This document shows positions 37,485 to 48,075 of a DNA stretch of 64,000 bases, one piece after another. A program made the position numbers and the translations under genes. Numbering within the stretch: position 1 is the first letter of the stretch; each line of letters starts with the position of its first letter. This stretch comes from Paragonimus skrjabini miyazakii (lineage: Eukaryota > Platyhelminthes > Trematoda > Plagiorchiida > Troglotrematidae), in assembly GCA_014338405.1 (NCBI GenBank), contig JTDE01000133.1, forward strand, positions 195,103 through 259,102. The letters are read 5' to 3'. Under the pieces are notes generated by a model. The model searched no databases. It saw nothing but the letters and a program-made list of their open reading frames with translations, and had not been told where the DNA came from.

Positions 37485-39261
37485 TGCTTACAGTTTAAAG
37501 ATTAAAGGTGAACTGACTACTACCGAAAACGAGCTTGTTGGCTACACGTTTCTTCTCATGACCAAATCGGGTATAGTCACAGTATTGAAACAAACCATAG
37601 TCCCATCCGTACTGAAAGAGCTTAATGAGTATATTAAGTTCAGTACGCGACTGACGGAAGCGAACGTAGCGATCGGGTTTCTGGAACAATGCATAGATCG
37701 TTTAGAATTCTCTAAACAGTACTGGATCATTCTTAGACGAAATCGCATTAACATCACAAGAACTTCACTACAGCGTCTGGCTCTAGACGAAAAGGACGCG
37801 TGGTTGAGCAGAGTATATGATCTGGACCACAAACGGACGGTTGGAGAGGGGATACTGACAGAATTAACGCCTAGTGAAGCAAATGAGTTCAAAATTTACG
37901 TCCCTCAGATTATGGCCGAAAGACGAGGAAGGAAGATATTGAAACTACAAAAGCAACTCAACCCAATAAAACCCACGGCCGAATTTCTGAGGAATCCCGA
38001 GCGGTACGTGCATAATTTCTCTTCTTTGCTCTTAGATGAATTTGCTCCTGAAGTAGTATCGCTAGGACCGAAATTCTGTTGTCCTAAAAATAGATTTAGG
38101 CAGTTGGACTTAGAGACTCGATTCAAAAACCTTTATGATCAGTTGAGTGATCTCCAACCATCAACAGCTGTTAATGTTGAGATGCTCAAAGTAACCCTAG
38201 TTCAGTCTTGTTATCAGTATCTGACCCGAAAATCAATGATTAGAAACTTACTGACTAGGGAGCACTTGGCTTCACTGAAATCTCTAAGACAGAATGAGAA
38301 TATAATAATCTCCAGACCTGATAAAGGCGCTGGAATTGTCCTCTTAGACAAAGCCGATTACTGGAGTAAAATGAATGCATTATTGGATGATAAAACCAAA
38401 TTTGTTAATATGCAAAACGAGAAGGACAAAACGACAGTTATTGAGGAGTCACTAACAAAAACACATATGCATGAAGCAGAAGGGCCTGATAGATTCTGCA
38501 ACTTTTGAAAGAATTAGACCAATAGGCACCGTAATTCCTAGACTCTACGGGTTACCCAAGGTACATAAAAACGGTGTACCACTACGACCGACTTTAGATA
38601 TGTGAAATTCTCCGTACCACGCAACGGCAAAATGGCTTGCCACGCTGTTAGGGCCAGTTAGGAAGAAACTAGCCATTCATAGCTTGAGAGATTCCTTCGA
38701 ATTTGTTGAAATATTGAAGCAGCTCAATGTACTAGGCAAGCGTTTATTCTCGCTTGTCGTCATATCCCTCTTTAGTAATATCCCACTCAATGAAACGATT
38801 GAGTTTCTCGGATAGTATATTGAATGTAATAATATCAATGTGGGAATACCAGTAGAAGAACTAAAGCAGCTACTTTATCGTTGCACGAACAACGTTCAGT
38901 TTAGGTTCTTCGGCAAGCTATACCGTCAAAAGGACGGAGTAGCAACAGGGTCGCCACTAAGCCCATTGTTAACTGATATCTTTATGGCAAAGCTAAAGTG
39001 TAGTTCATTAGCTGATCAAATAAAATCAGCCACCCTTAACAAGCGTTACGTAGACGATATAATCTGTGTGGCAGATGAATCTAAAAGCCTCAGTGAAATA
39101 CTGACTCATTTCAACTCTGTGCACAAGAATCTTCATTTTAACCTAGAACCCGAATCACCAGCAGGTAAAGCGTTCCTAGACGTACTCATGTCTCTTCGCG
39201 AGGATGGCACGATACAACGGAAGGTATATCGTGAGGTAACTTGGACGAGCCAGTACGAAAC
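37485..39261 (+). pseudogene. Penelope-like retroelement, N-terminal region and reverse transcriptase, 3' truncated
   Basis: Best coding remnant in the window. A 316-codon frame (ATG at 37558; the frame is open back to about 37485) covers the helical N-terminal region and the opening RT block RPDKGAGIVLLDKADYW. A frameshift near 38485 moves to a second frame: RLYGLPKVHKNGVPLRPTLD, a TGA at 38603-38605, LATLLGPVRKKLAIHSLRD, the motif A region, a TAG at 38813-38815, VATGSPLSPLLTDIFMAKL (motif B), KRYVDDIICV (motif C) and AFLDVLMSLREDGTIQRKVY. The reading stops at WTSQY, so the RT thumb and GIY-YIG endonuclease are missing. Motif A reads SLVVISLFSNIPL where PLEs have FDVxSLF, so the first catalytic aspartate is lost. 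When intact, such a protein makes cDNA at a nicked chromosomal target in the nucleus. This copy is dead. Confidence 0.9.
37522..37588 (+). repeat. Direct repeat at the 5' side of the PLE (copy A)
   Basis: 67 bases starting ACCGAAAACGAGCTTGTTGG. Copy B at 39262-39328 matches with 7 mismatches and no gaps. Copy A overlaps the start of the PLE frame. Confidence 0.85.
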
Positions 39262-39328
39262 ACCGAAAACGAGCTTGTTTGCTACGCGTTTCTCCTCTTG
39301 ACTAAACCGGGTATATTCACAGTATTGA
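39262..39328 (+). repeat. Direct repeat at the 3' side of the PLE (copy B)
   Basis: Joined directly to the point where the RT reading breaks off (WTSQY). Read in the RT frame, the copy gives a nonsense tail ending at a TGA. This fits a head-to-tail junction: truncated PLE followed by the first 67 bases of another PLE copy. PLEs are known for partial tandem arrangements that create such pseudo-LTRs. Confidence 0.8.
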
Positions 39329-40128
39329 CTACTTTTTAACTAAAATAATGCAGATAACCTTATGTACTCATTTCTTTCAGCCTGTCTTCCTACTGCTTTT
39401 CGGCCCACTGTTCACTGGCTCTTGTAGGTTTCAGCAAAACACTTGTTTAGCGCACAATGCAACATCAACAACAATATAGCTTGCGTACGTGGAACATTTT
39501 TTAATAACCTATCTTCTGCAAAACTCTTCTATCATCCTGACTGAAAGTAAGTAGAATTTGATGGCAAAACAGGTATATTGGAATTGACAAATGTAATCTG
39601 AAATGCTTCAATTAGAACCCTACAGGCCTACTTTCATTTCTTAGCTAACACAATTTTACAAGACATACAGAGGTTAATTTTACAATTCAGCGTATAATCC
39701 GTGTTTGGATTACATGCCAGAATAATTGCCAGAGTGAGTGATGTTGATATATGACAATATTGTGATTCCAGGTTCAACATCCAAAGACAAAATGTTTTAA
39801 ACAAAATGAATTTTTTTATCACACATGCATACCAATACTTATCCTCTTCTTGCAGAAATAAACCTGCTATAATAACGAACCAGGTGTCCTTATTAACAGG
39901 GAATGAATTGTATGTTTTTTAGCTAAGAATACGTCTGCTCCGAACTTTTTTTGCCGACAAGCATGATACCGGTTTACTTCGGTCTTATTAAAAAACGACC
40001 AGGTACATTTAGTCAATTGACACAGAAAGAACCAGTATATTGTGGCGATTTTCTGGCAAACTCATCATTACTCACAAGCGAAAGTGGATGAGCGTTCACA
40101 TATGATAATTCGGTCGTGCCTAACGTGA
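39329..40128. other. No gene recognised
   Basis: Unassigned, A+T-rich. PLE similarity stops right after the direct repeat. Confidence 0.5.
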
Positions 40129-40335
40129 GGTCAATGGCGCAGTGGTAAACACGGTTGCCTCATGAACACCATGTCCGTGGTTCAAGTCCCGGCAGCGGCG
40201 ATGGTATGCACTGTTGACGAGCTCTAATTAGAGCGAAACTCGAGTCTAGTGCTTCTTTTCGAAAGGGGCCGACTGGATAGTCTATGGGGATGCGACAGCT
40301 GCGATCAATTGTGGGTGATGTTCAAACTGAAACTG
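40129..40335 (+). mobile_element. Hammerhead-SINE copy with clear tRNA-like head
   Basis: Order 5' to 3': A box TGGCGCAGTGG (40135-40145), B box GGTTCAAGTCCC (40179-40190), GGCAGCGGCG, the hammerhead motif (40208-40252), then the tail TTCTTTTCGAAAGGGGCCG and GCTGCGATCAATTGTGGG. The A-to-B distance fits an internal RNA polymerase III promoter. The head is tRNA-like but has an unpaired middle. This is the clearest evidence that the family combines a tRNA head, a self-cleaving ribozyme fold and a common tail, as in schistosome SM-alpha. Direct repeats at its ends were not identified. Confidence 0.75.
40208..40252 (+). ncRNA. Type I hammerhead ribozyme motif with one core change
   Basis: Stem I GCACTG (40208-40213) pairs with TAGTGC (40247-40252) using one G-T wobble. 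The core box at 40214-40220 is TTGACGA against CTGANGA, so only C3 differs. Stem II GCTCT/AGAGC (40221-40234) is perfect. The GAA box is intact (40235-40237). Stem III is the very short ACT/AGT and the cleavage triplet is GTC, cut after 40246. C3 pairs with G8 in the active fold, so C3 to U should reduce or abolish cleavage. Short stem III forms are typical of retroelement hammerheads. Confidence 0.7.
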
Positions 40336-40339
40336 AAAT

Positions 40340-43300
40340 ACATTATACTATATGATCAGAAAACAGAAACAAACTCTATAATGCTATTTTTGCAGACTGG
40401 TTATCTATACTTAACAAATTCAATCAGCTTTGAACATACTTTCAGGCTATAGCGACTTGTGGCAGCAAAGATGAACAAATGTTGTCGTCATATTTAGATT
40501 TAGAAAGTGTTAAAAAGCCAATATGCTACTCTTAGTAGACAATGTTATTAAGCTGTAGCATTTAATAACGTGGACTCTTTGTGCTGCCAACAGAAACAAT
40601 CGTAATGTTAGCAAAATTTAGAAGGAGATATAGGAAAGCTGCGCCGTGATGCTTTTGGCGTTCAAGAAAATGAAAGTTGCTTTACTCTTTCAGATATTTT
40701 TAGAACAGACGTGAGATGCATTAACGTAAAAATTCCCCAAAAGGTGACATATACGAGCGCGATAATGTTATTCAAATAACTGGACGCGTTTTTTCAAATC
40801 TTGGGCGGAAACAACGTATTTCAAACTTAAACAAATAGAACAAGTGTGTGACAGGTAAGTGCCTACTAAAAGTCGGTTTTATTTACAGAACCGCAATAGT
40901 TAAAAAACAAATAAAGTCCGACCAATGGAAATGTATTTACGTTGATCAGAAGAATCAAGATTGTTAGCCCTCAGCTGTTGTCGTTTCTGAATGCGAACTG
41001 GAAACATCTAACACCATGTTGATTTGGCTTTCAGACCATGTCAATCAAACGTTGTAGAAACGCTGTTACCTACGACTTTGTTTTTAAGTTGACTCTCAGT
41101 TTGAGAGCTTGCAATTAAAAGTCCACGATAACAAAATAGTTCACCAGTGAACTTATCTGTAGAATGTTCCCAGTACATTTTCCAAATTTTAAACTGGATT
41201 AACGTTGAACTTGGCGCGTACTGCTTGACTGTTTTAAGGATAACGAAGATCAGATAAATAAACAAAATTACAATTTTTCGTTCAATACAAGTTGACTTCT
41301 TAATGATTAGGCACAATAGCTTCCATTTTCAACATATTATTGATTCACTGACATTAAATTACAAAGAAAAGTGCACATATATAAATGTTATACACGTACC
41401 TAACAATATTGCTTATTATTCTGTGAAACTATTTAGTAACGGTGACAATCTTCTACTCTGAAAGTTAATTGCCATTGTCCTTATAGTGTATTGGATTGGA
41501 GCATAAAAAGTTTATCAACCTCAATATAAAAATTGTGTGCTAACACTGCACAAGCTAGGTCTCAGTTGAAGTGACCTTTCAGTCGACCATAGATTAGGTC
41601 GTTAAAGTTCAATCGCCTAGCCCAGTTCTTAGAACAGACCACGATATGCGACTGCATTCTGTCACACGGTCTGCTCTGTTTTTAACTGTGTTGTACGTTT
41701 TCATGATGTCAAGTCGTTTTGAACACAGCAGTTAGAAAATGATAACTGGTAACTGCGAGTATTTCCTAATGACTCGTCAGTACTGACGATGCATTATGAA
41801 ATACTTGCATAAGTGGATGTAATCAGCAGGGTTTGTTTGTTTGTCATGCTTACTTAACTCAGTGGAACTTCAGGACCACCGTATAACCGCACATATAAAG
41901 TGAAAACACTGTTTACTAGATTAGCAGAGATGGTTCGCAAAATAATGTCGAACTTACTAACTTTGTTTTATAACACGAACAATTATTTTTTTTTGAAGAC
42001 CACTGAGCGGTTGACAGTTTGGATCAAATTGCAGTGGTCTAATATATGTTTAAGGTCCCAAAGTAGGCCTGCAATCCTTAATCAAACAACAATTTATCAG
42101 AATGGTACTTTCACCCACTTATATTGTAGAATGATTTTGCTAGCATTAAACGATAACTTTCAGCAATTCTGCTGATTCCCCGGGGGAAGCGCGCGGATTT
42201 TGTTTATCAATAGAGAATTATTTGCTCAATTTTCTGTTGTATATCAACAGTTATAGGCTTTAGCATCCATGTGTGATTCAGGAGTATTTTGACTGCGTTA
42301 GCAATATATCGTCATAAACCAATAATAAGGATGGTTAACGACAAGCTGAAAACGTTTTAACAAGTTCATGCAGAAAGTCGTTACGCCTAAACAAAGCAGT
42401 CAACTGTGAAACGATAAGCAAATGTGTTGAAATCGATAATATAGCAAAACAAAGCCGGTCTGACAATTTTCCAGTATGTTTAGAATGTTATGGAATTTTA
42501 CCACACTAACATTTTAAATCAATACTTTCATAGGTTTTGTTTGGAAAACAAAATTTCTTCGGTAATTCAGCACTAATCCCAAACGGAAAAAGAATTTCTC
42601 CCCCTTTGTTGGGTTGAAAAAATTCACGTCTATATACATTTTTCTTCCGATGGTGTGGACCATTTTATCCTGGTTGATCTGTATCTGAACTTTTCCCACG
42701 TCAACGTATGCAACAAATCACACTAGGTTCTGGCATCGGATTTCATCCATCAGAATTAGTTAATCTGTACTCTAAAAGAACGTGAAGCTAACATTTTCTG
42801 TTACGCGTCAGCTAATATTCGGGTAAGTGCAAGTGGTTCACTTAGAAACATTTGGGCATTTGAGAAAACTAGTGGAATAATGTCACGAACATAATGCGAA
42901 CGTAACAGTAGCACAACCATGACTGTTTATTGCACGTATCAACAACTTGTGCCGGTTAACATGATTGTTTTATACACAACATCTTGAGATAAAATTATTT
43001 CTATGTTGAAGAACAGTTATATTTTGTTGACATGACATTCAGAGAACAGGGAACAAACAAGAGAAATAATTCATGATGCTTACTCTGAGATCTGTTAAAA
43101 ATTGGCTATCTAAGATTGTCCCCAACTGTGATTAGCGCTAAGCTCCAAAATAAATGTGAGTTCACTTCCTGATTCTTATTTTAAAACCGTAATACTTAGA
43201 GATTTCCCAGTTCATTGTACAACATTACATGGCAGGTGGGATGCTTATTCATTTTCTTACCGTTCACTTGAGATGTGCGTGACCAGAATGTTCAGCGATA

Positions 43301-44080
43301 GAAAAACTGAAAGTTCAAATGCCTGATTAACTTGGTAAACGTTTGTCGGAATTATGTGGTGAATTCTGTGGACTGTTATGCAAAGAAGCCAAGAACTCTG
43401 TGGGAAACTCACGCCCAATTACTAGTGTCATGCTTTTTGTTATTGGTAAGAGAATGCTGGGTAAATTAAATTTACCTTCTAAAAAATTCCTAAGATAGCT
43501 AAGAAAGCTAATCGAAATGTCTTCTTGGCGAAACAAACAGTATGAATAGAAAAAATTCTGGCACTCCACATTTACAGACATTTCTCATATCTTATCATGC
43601 CATCCACGATGCAATCGCTTGACATCTGTATCGTTTGAAAAACAAATAACATAATAATCAATTTTAAAAAAGTTTATTTAAATAATAGATTCCGTTGTTA
43701 TAAGGTTATCACAAGTATCTTATCAAGCTGATAAACGATTAGGCTAACCTTCAACTGTTATATTAGTTAGTAACTACAAAACAGCAGGTCTTAGAAAAAC
43801 TAGAACATCAACAATTATTTATAACAAACAAACGGTTCACTTCAGAAGTTTGTATGAAATAATTGAAATACGGAATCTGGTAAGTGCGAGCATCTCGTGT
43901 TAACCCGTCGGTTCTAAATTTACAATAACATGAATCGGTATCTCATGACAAACAATTAAGAGAGTGGACAATCAGTTAGCGGGTTAAGATAGGTCACTAA
44001 GTCCAGGGAAGGATCAGGTTCATAAACAACTGTTCCTGAACACAGAGAACTGGCTTGGGGTGATTGACTGCTATCTCCGT
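40340..44080. other. No gene recognised
   Basis: Unassigned, A+T-rich. A 16-bp perfect palindrome centred on CGTCAGTACTGACG lies at 41774-41789. Short frames at 41.04-41.32, 41.90-42.18 and 43.33-43.58 kb have no motif. Confidence 0.45.
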
Positions 44081-44084
44081 AGCT

Positions 44085-44600
44085 AGCTCTTTTGTCAATT
44101 CTTATCAAGAAAATGTTTGCTAAGATGAGACCCAGCGGACTCCCCACGGTTACTTCTATCTGACTGACGGTAGGGCTATTCGATAGAACGGAAAATGGCA
44201 TCCACAGTGCAGAGCGGCAAACTCTCCTTTAATATAACAGTTGTGAATGACAGTATAACTTGATTCGATTCGGCGAGCTCACAATCACAAATAATTCTTT
44301 CATGCAGGGGGATATATATAAACAGCGACTGGAAGTCTACAGAGTATATCAGTTAACTAGCAGGGTTGAGTATGTCTGAATCACTGAGAAAGTCGAAAGA
44401 ATCTTTGATTTTTATGTACTTGAAACGTTCGTTTTGGTGAAGTTGAAACAGTGGCTAGAAAACGCGCCAACTTATGGTATCGCAAGTTTTCGATTGTCAA
44501 AACCGACCCAAGCAACATCCTAGACTTGCGTGTCTTCAGCAGACTATAGAGCTGGGGCGTTGACGACCCACACAGTTTATGGAATTTATAGGTTACTACA
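44085..44600 (-). pseudogene. PLE reverse transcriptase, N-terminal half (inverted piece 1)
   Basis: On the minus strand, from the high coordinate down: LYSLLKTRKSRMLLGSV (equivalent of LPKTHK), LARFLATVS, then VDFQSLFIYIPLHERIICD (motif A, aspartate kept), LKESLPLCTVDAIF, then after a frameshift VGSPLGLILANIFLIRIDK (motif B). Similarity ends there, just before where motif C should be. Several stops and frameshifts. Its upstream (KTHK-side) end faces the plus-strand piece that starts at 44643. Confidence 0.75.
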
Positions 44601-44642
44601 TCAATAATTCGCAGTTGTGAGATCAGCTGTAGATGTCTTCAT

Positions 44643-45070
44643 ATGGAGAGAACAAGCTTGTCTTATTACAGGCGTTACGTCGACGATGCAATAATGTTCA
44701 GCCGATCTGAACAGATGATGTATAACCGGGCGCAACCGCTAAACAGTTGTCATGCCAACTTGACGGCTGTGTGAATTTGAGGCTAACAACTAACTACCAT
44801 ATTTAGACGCACTTATTAGTTGCCGAGAGGATGGCTCGATTCGAGTAGCTGTCTATGAGAAATTCAGGTGGCCTGGCCAACACTCAAGCTTCAATAACGT
44901 CACACCGATCCAACATAAACGATCACTGGTGAGTACGTTGTTTACACGACCAAGAAGAACCTGTACATATGACGGCCTTGCAGACGAGCTAAACTTGACT
45001 ACTTTTGTTCTGCAATCAAATAGTTACACCAGAATATTCATAGGAAGGCTGGGTAAACAAAAGGAATCAT
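44643..45070 (+). pseudogene. PLE reverse transcriptase, C-terminal half (piece 2)
   Basis: The plus strand begins near TSLSYYRRYVDDAIMF (motif C, both aspartates kept). After frame changes it reads LDALISCREDGSIRVAVYEK, RWPGQHSSFNNVTPIQHKRS and LADELNLTTFVLQSNSY. This is the region after motif C and the thumb of a PLE. The endonuclease is absent because the next inverted piece begins at about 45120. Together with 44085-44600 it makes one RT split between motifs B and C, with the 5' half inverted. Confidence 0.75.
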
Positions 45071-45119
45071 CAGAAGAGATGACGGCCATAGAAAAGCGAT
45101 GGTCTATATGGAGCAACAC

Positions 45120-45625
45120 TTTAAAAGAAGTACTGCCGTTCAACTTCGGCCATGAACATCGGCTAAAACGGGACTGAGTGGGCTCCCCATGGCTATGCCA
45201 TCTATCTGCTGAAACCGCTAACACGAAAAATAGAATCTCACATTTTTCGTGCATAGTAAAAGTAAACGCTTCGAATAGTCAAAAGGAATTGAAAGACAAA
45301 TAGTGTTGGAAGAAACGAAGTCACATATAAAATCTACCGTTTGGCGTAGAGATACGTTTGTAAATAAAGTAATAACATCAATAGAACAAATCGTCTCTCT
45401 GGAAAGATTTAGTTTTTCAGAATATGGTATCAATTCAAGAGTGTCTTTCAAATTAGACACACATAGTTTGTGCCAAAGAGGTTTAAATATGTCAATCAGC
45501 CATTTTGCTAGGTCACGGTGAGGCGAATCGTTCATTGCCAAAATGGGCCGCATGAAAATACACGATTTGTGTGTTTTAGGCAAACCATAAAGTTGTGGGG
45601 TCTGGATAACTACAAATTGTAACAT
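45120..45625 (-). pseudogene. PLE reverse transcriptase, N-terminal half (inverted piece 3)
   Basis: The minus strand reads TPQLYGLPKTHKSCIFMRP, LAKWLIDIFKPLWHKLCVSN, ICSIDVITLFTNVSLRQTV (motif A, aspartate kept), LLLLCTKNVRF, then after a stop/frameshift QQIDGIAMGSPLSPVLADV (motif B). This is a cleaner copy than the piece at 44.1-44.6 kb; the two differ at many residues, so they are not a fresh duplication of each other. It ends just before motif C, at the same place. Confidence 0.85.
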
Positions 45626-45694
45626 AAGATATTGTCATTTATTGAAGATACCATACAATGAAAGAATCCGCAACTCACAGGCTACCTGATTCTT

Positions 45695-46330
45695 TACTAA
45701 AAATACATCGTCCGATTTGTTTGCAACTCTGATTCTCCACAAACGGTATGTCGGCGACATGTTCTCGACTGAACAAGACAAGAAACAAGTGGAAAGAACG
45801 TTTCAAGCTTTCAATTCAGTCCACCCAAATATCTCGGTCACAATTGAGTACGAAGGTGAGAACAGTTTGTCTTTCTTGAACATCCTGGTTCGACGTCGTT
45901 CAGACGGATTTATCGAACGTTCAGTGTACCAAAAAAACAACATGGACGGGGCAACAAATGAACCGCATGAGCTATGCTCTCGTTGCATATAAATGGTCAC
46001 TAGTACGTACACTGTTTTACAGAGCGTCAAGAATACGCACCCAAGATAGATTACAAGCCGAACAAACAGTGTTGTATGAAACGCTTCTTACTAACAATTT
46101 CCCAGAACGATTCGTTCGGAAATAGAGCGAATTTACTTCTACGAAAAATGCAACTGTGGAAGTCCCTAAAGACGCTGTCTACATCAAACTCCCTTTCAAA
46201 ACTGATAGTTTGATTAACACCTTAGGAAAGATGATTAGTGCCCCGTTGAAACGGGTGTATAATGCAGCAAAGCTTGTCCTGTTCTCACAAACCACTGTGT
46301 TACCTCTACGCCTGGTCAAAAATCAAATCC
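45695..46330 (+). pseudogene. PLE reverse transcriptase, C-terminal half (piece 4)
   Basis: The plus strand begins SDLFATLILHKRYVGDMF. Motif C has YVGD instead of YVDD, so one catalytic aspartate is lost. It continues KKQVERTFQAFNSVHPNIS, LSFLNILVRRRSDGFIERSV, then through frame changes TLLTNNFPERFVRK and IKLPFKTDSLINTLGKMIS, the linker towards the endonuclease. Frameshifts lie near 45.96-46.02 kb and a stop near 46.12 kb. It continues into the GIY-YIG region. Confidence 0.85.
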
Positions 46331-46800
46331 CGATGCTTTCTACCAGCCATTGTATCTATCAGTATTTATGCAGTTGAGGAAACACTTGCATTGGTAGAAC
46401 AGAATGGATGCTTATGATCAGGGTCAATGAGCACACCCGTAACTGATTGATGGTTGCACTGACTAACCCACCAATGAGTAACACTCAGCGAGGACGAAAC
46501 GCCGCTTCTCTCATTGCAAAACACCTGTCGACCACAGATCACAATGTCAATATCACTTCTTCGTTTAAGGTGTTGATGAAAGTTCACAGCTCACAAATCC
46601 TCAAGTATATTGTAACACTGCTGACCTGCCGTCGACATCCAGTCTTTCATGCACAAAAACCAGACTGCCAACCTTTGTTTACCGGGGGTTTAGCCGTGAG
46701 TACCAATCATGATCCTGCCCGATTGGTACTTTCATGCACTTCATTTAAGTCTTGGGGGTTTTGTTTTCATGCTAGTCACACGTTTACGACTTACAAGAGG
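46331..46800 (+). pseudogene. GIY-YIG endonuclease domain of the same PLE
   Basis: The frame reads CIYQYLCS, a TGA where a cysteine codon is expected, GNTCIGRTEWMLMIRVNEH, a further stop and frameshift, then GRNAASLIAKHLSTTDHNVN. This matches the PLE endonuclease pattern xIYxxxCxCGxxYIGxTxR, RxxEH, then AxAxHxxxxxHxV. The second tyrosine is Cys here (CIG for YIG). The arginine and glutamate of RVNEH are kept. GIY-YIG nucleases nick the chromosomal target for insertion. Only the PLE piece ending here retains this domain. Confidence 0.8.
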
Positions 46801-46804
46801 GTGC

Positions 46805-48075
46805 GAAATTAATTTGTGCTGGTATGTCAAGCGATATACTAATAGTGATTTTTCGAGCGAAAATAAAAACAGTCGGTGTATTGTCTTAAGCACCAAGCAA
46901 GTGCTCTCGCAAATGTACATGCCACCTCTGTTTCCACTTGCGATGTAATTGTCAAAATATTGAAAATCTCTCGCGCGGAAATAATGAAAGCTAGTTGATA
47001 ATCAAAGTGTGAAAATAAATATGGAGAACTTTTATGACTACACGAACAATTCTGATCACTAACAGACAAAAAGTCTCAGACGAGCCACCAATTCACGCGA
47101 GATTTTCACAGTTGTTTACTCGTATGGACATAAAAACGGAATCAAAACAAAAAATTGAAATATTTCGTTGCTCGATATGGTTAGATAATCCGGGTTTAAT
47201 ATCAACCACGGTATCTGTAATTAATCCCAAGATAATGTTCAAAAGCCGACTGGTGATACATTTTGCCCACAGTATTCAACTCGTTCCAGACCTTTAATGT
47301 TGGTATTGACCCTCTGACACAACTTTATTCATGTTGGTCAAATATCGTTACTAGTTATCACGTTCGGGTTATTCCAACTGCTGCTACTAAACACCTGACG
47401 AGCTAAGAATGAGTAATGTTAACAGTTCAAATCTTGTCTCATTGTATGCTTTATTTTTCCACTAGCTGAACAACTGCTAATTTTGTAGTACACACAATGC
47501 AATACAGTTTATATTTGAGTAGTAGCTTGTTTTCGGGATGGAGACAGTTTACCTCGGCCTGTCAGTTTGCATTGGCTACGGCCGGATCGATTCAAAGTGG
47601 TGTTCGCAATACTTTTGATGCTCACTTTTAAACCGAAACTCCACGACTGGTTTTCTTCTTATTTGAACTAACCAAGTGGAGTTGATCTGAATGAGTTGAT
47701 CGAACAAGTGGCCTTTGGTGTTACGAACCAAATTTCCTAGGCGGTCGACCACCAGCTCTGCCTGATTAGTCCAGGCAAGGACGGAACCGGTCGTGTATTG
47801 TCGGTTTGAGGGTAGACATCAAGAAGCATCACAACCAGTTGACATTTGTTATAGTTTGCTCTCTCTTGTATATGTGATTAATGGCAATCTTTCTTTTATG
47901 TGTGAAACAGTCACACTTTTTACACTGGCTCTAATTTATAGCAAGGAATAAAGGTATTGCCTGTGTGCAACAACATATCACAACTTTGGTTTCTATATCC
48001 ACTTGTTGTCTGCTAGTTTAGATTTAGATTAAGCTAGTGGACCATTTCATGAAGAAGTTCACTCCAGCTGGAAAA
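46805..48075. other. No gene recognised
   Basis: Unassigned downstream of the PLE; its 3' end was not located. An 87-codon frame at 47034-47297 has no motif. GGCTACGGCCGGATCGATTC near 47.58 kb is faintly tRNA-like. Confidence 0.45.

Noticed and set aside
47399..47440. CTGACGAGCTAAGAATGAG as another hammerhead
   Set aside because: The box and part of a stem are there, but no GAA box, cleavage triplet or stem I partner follows, and no SINE tail is attached.
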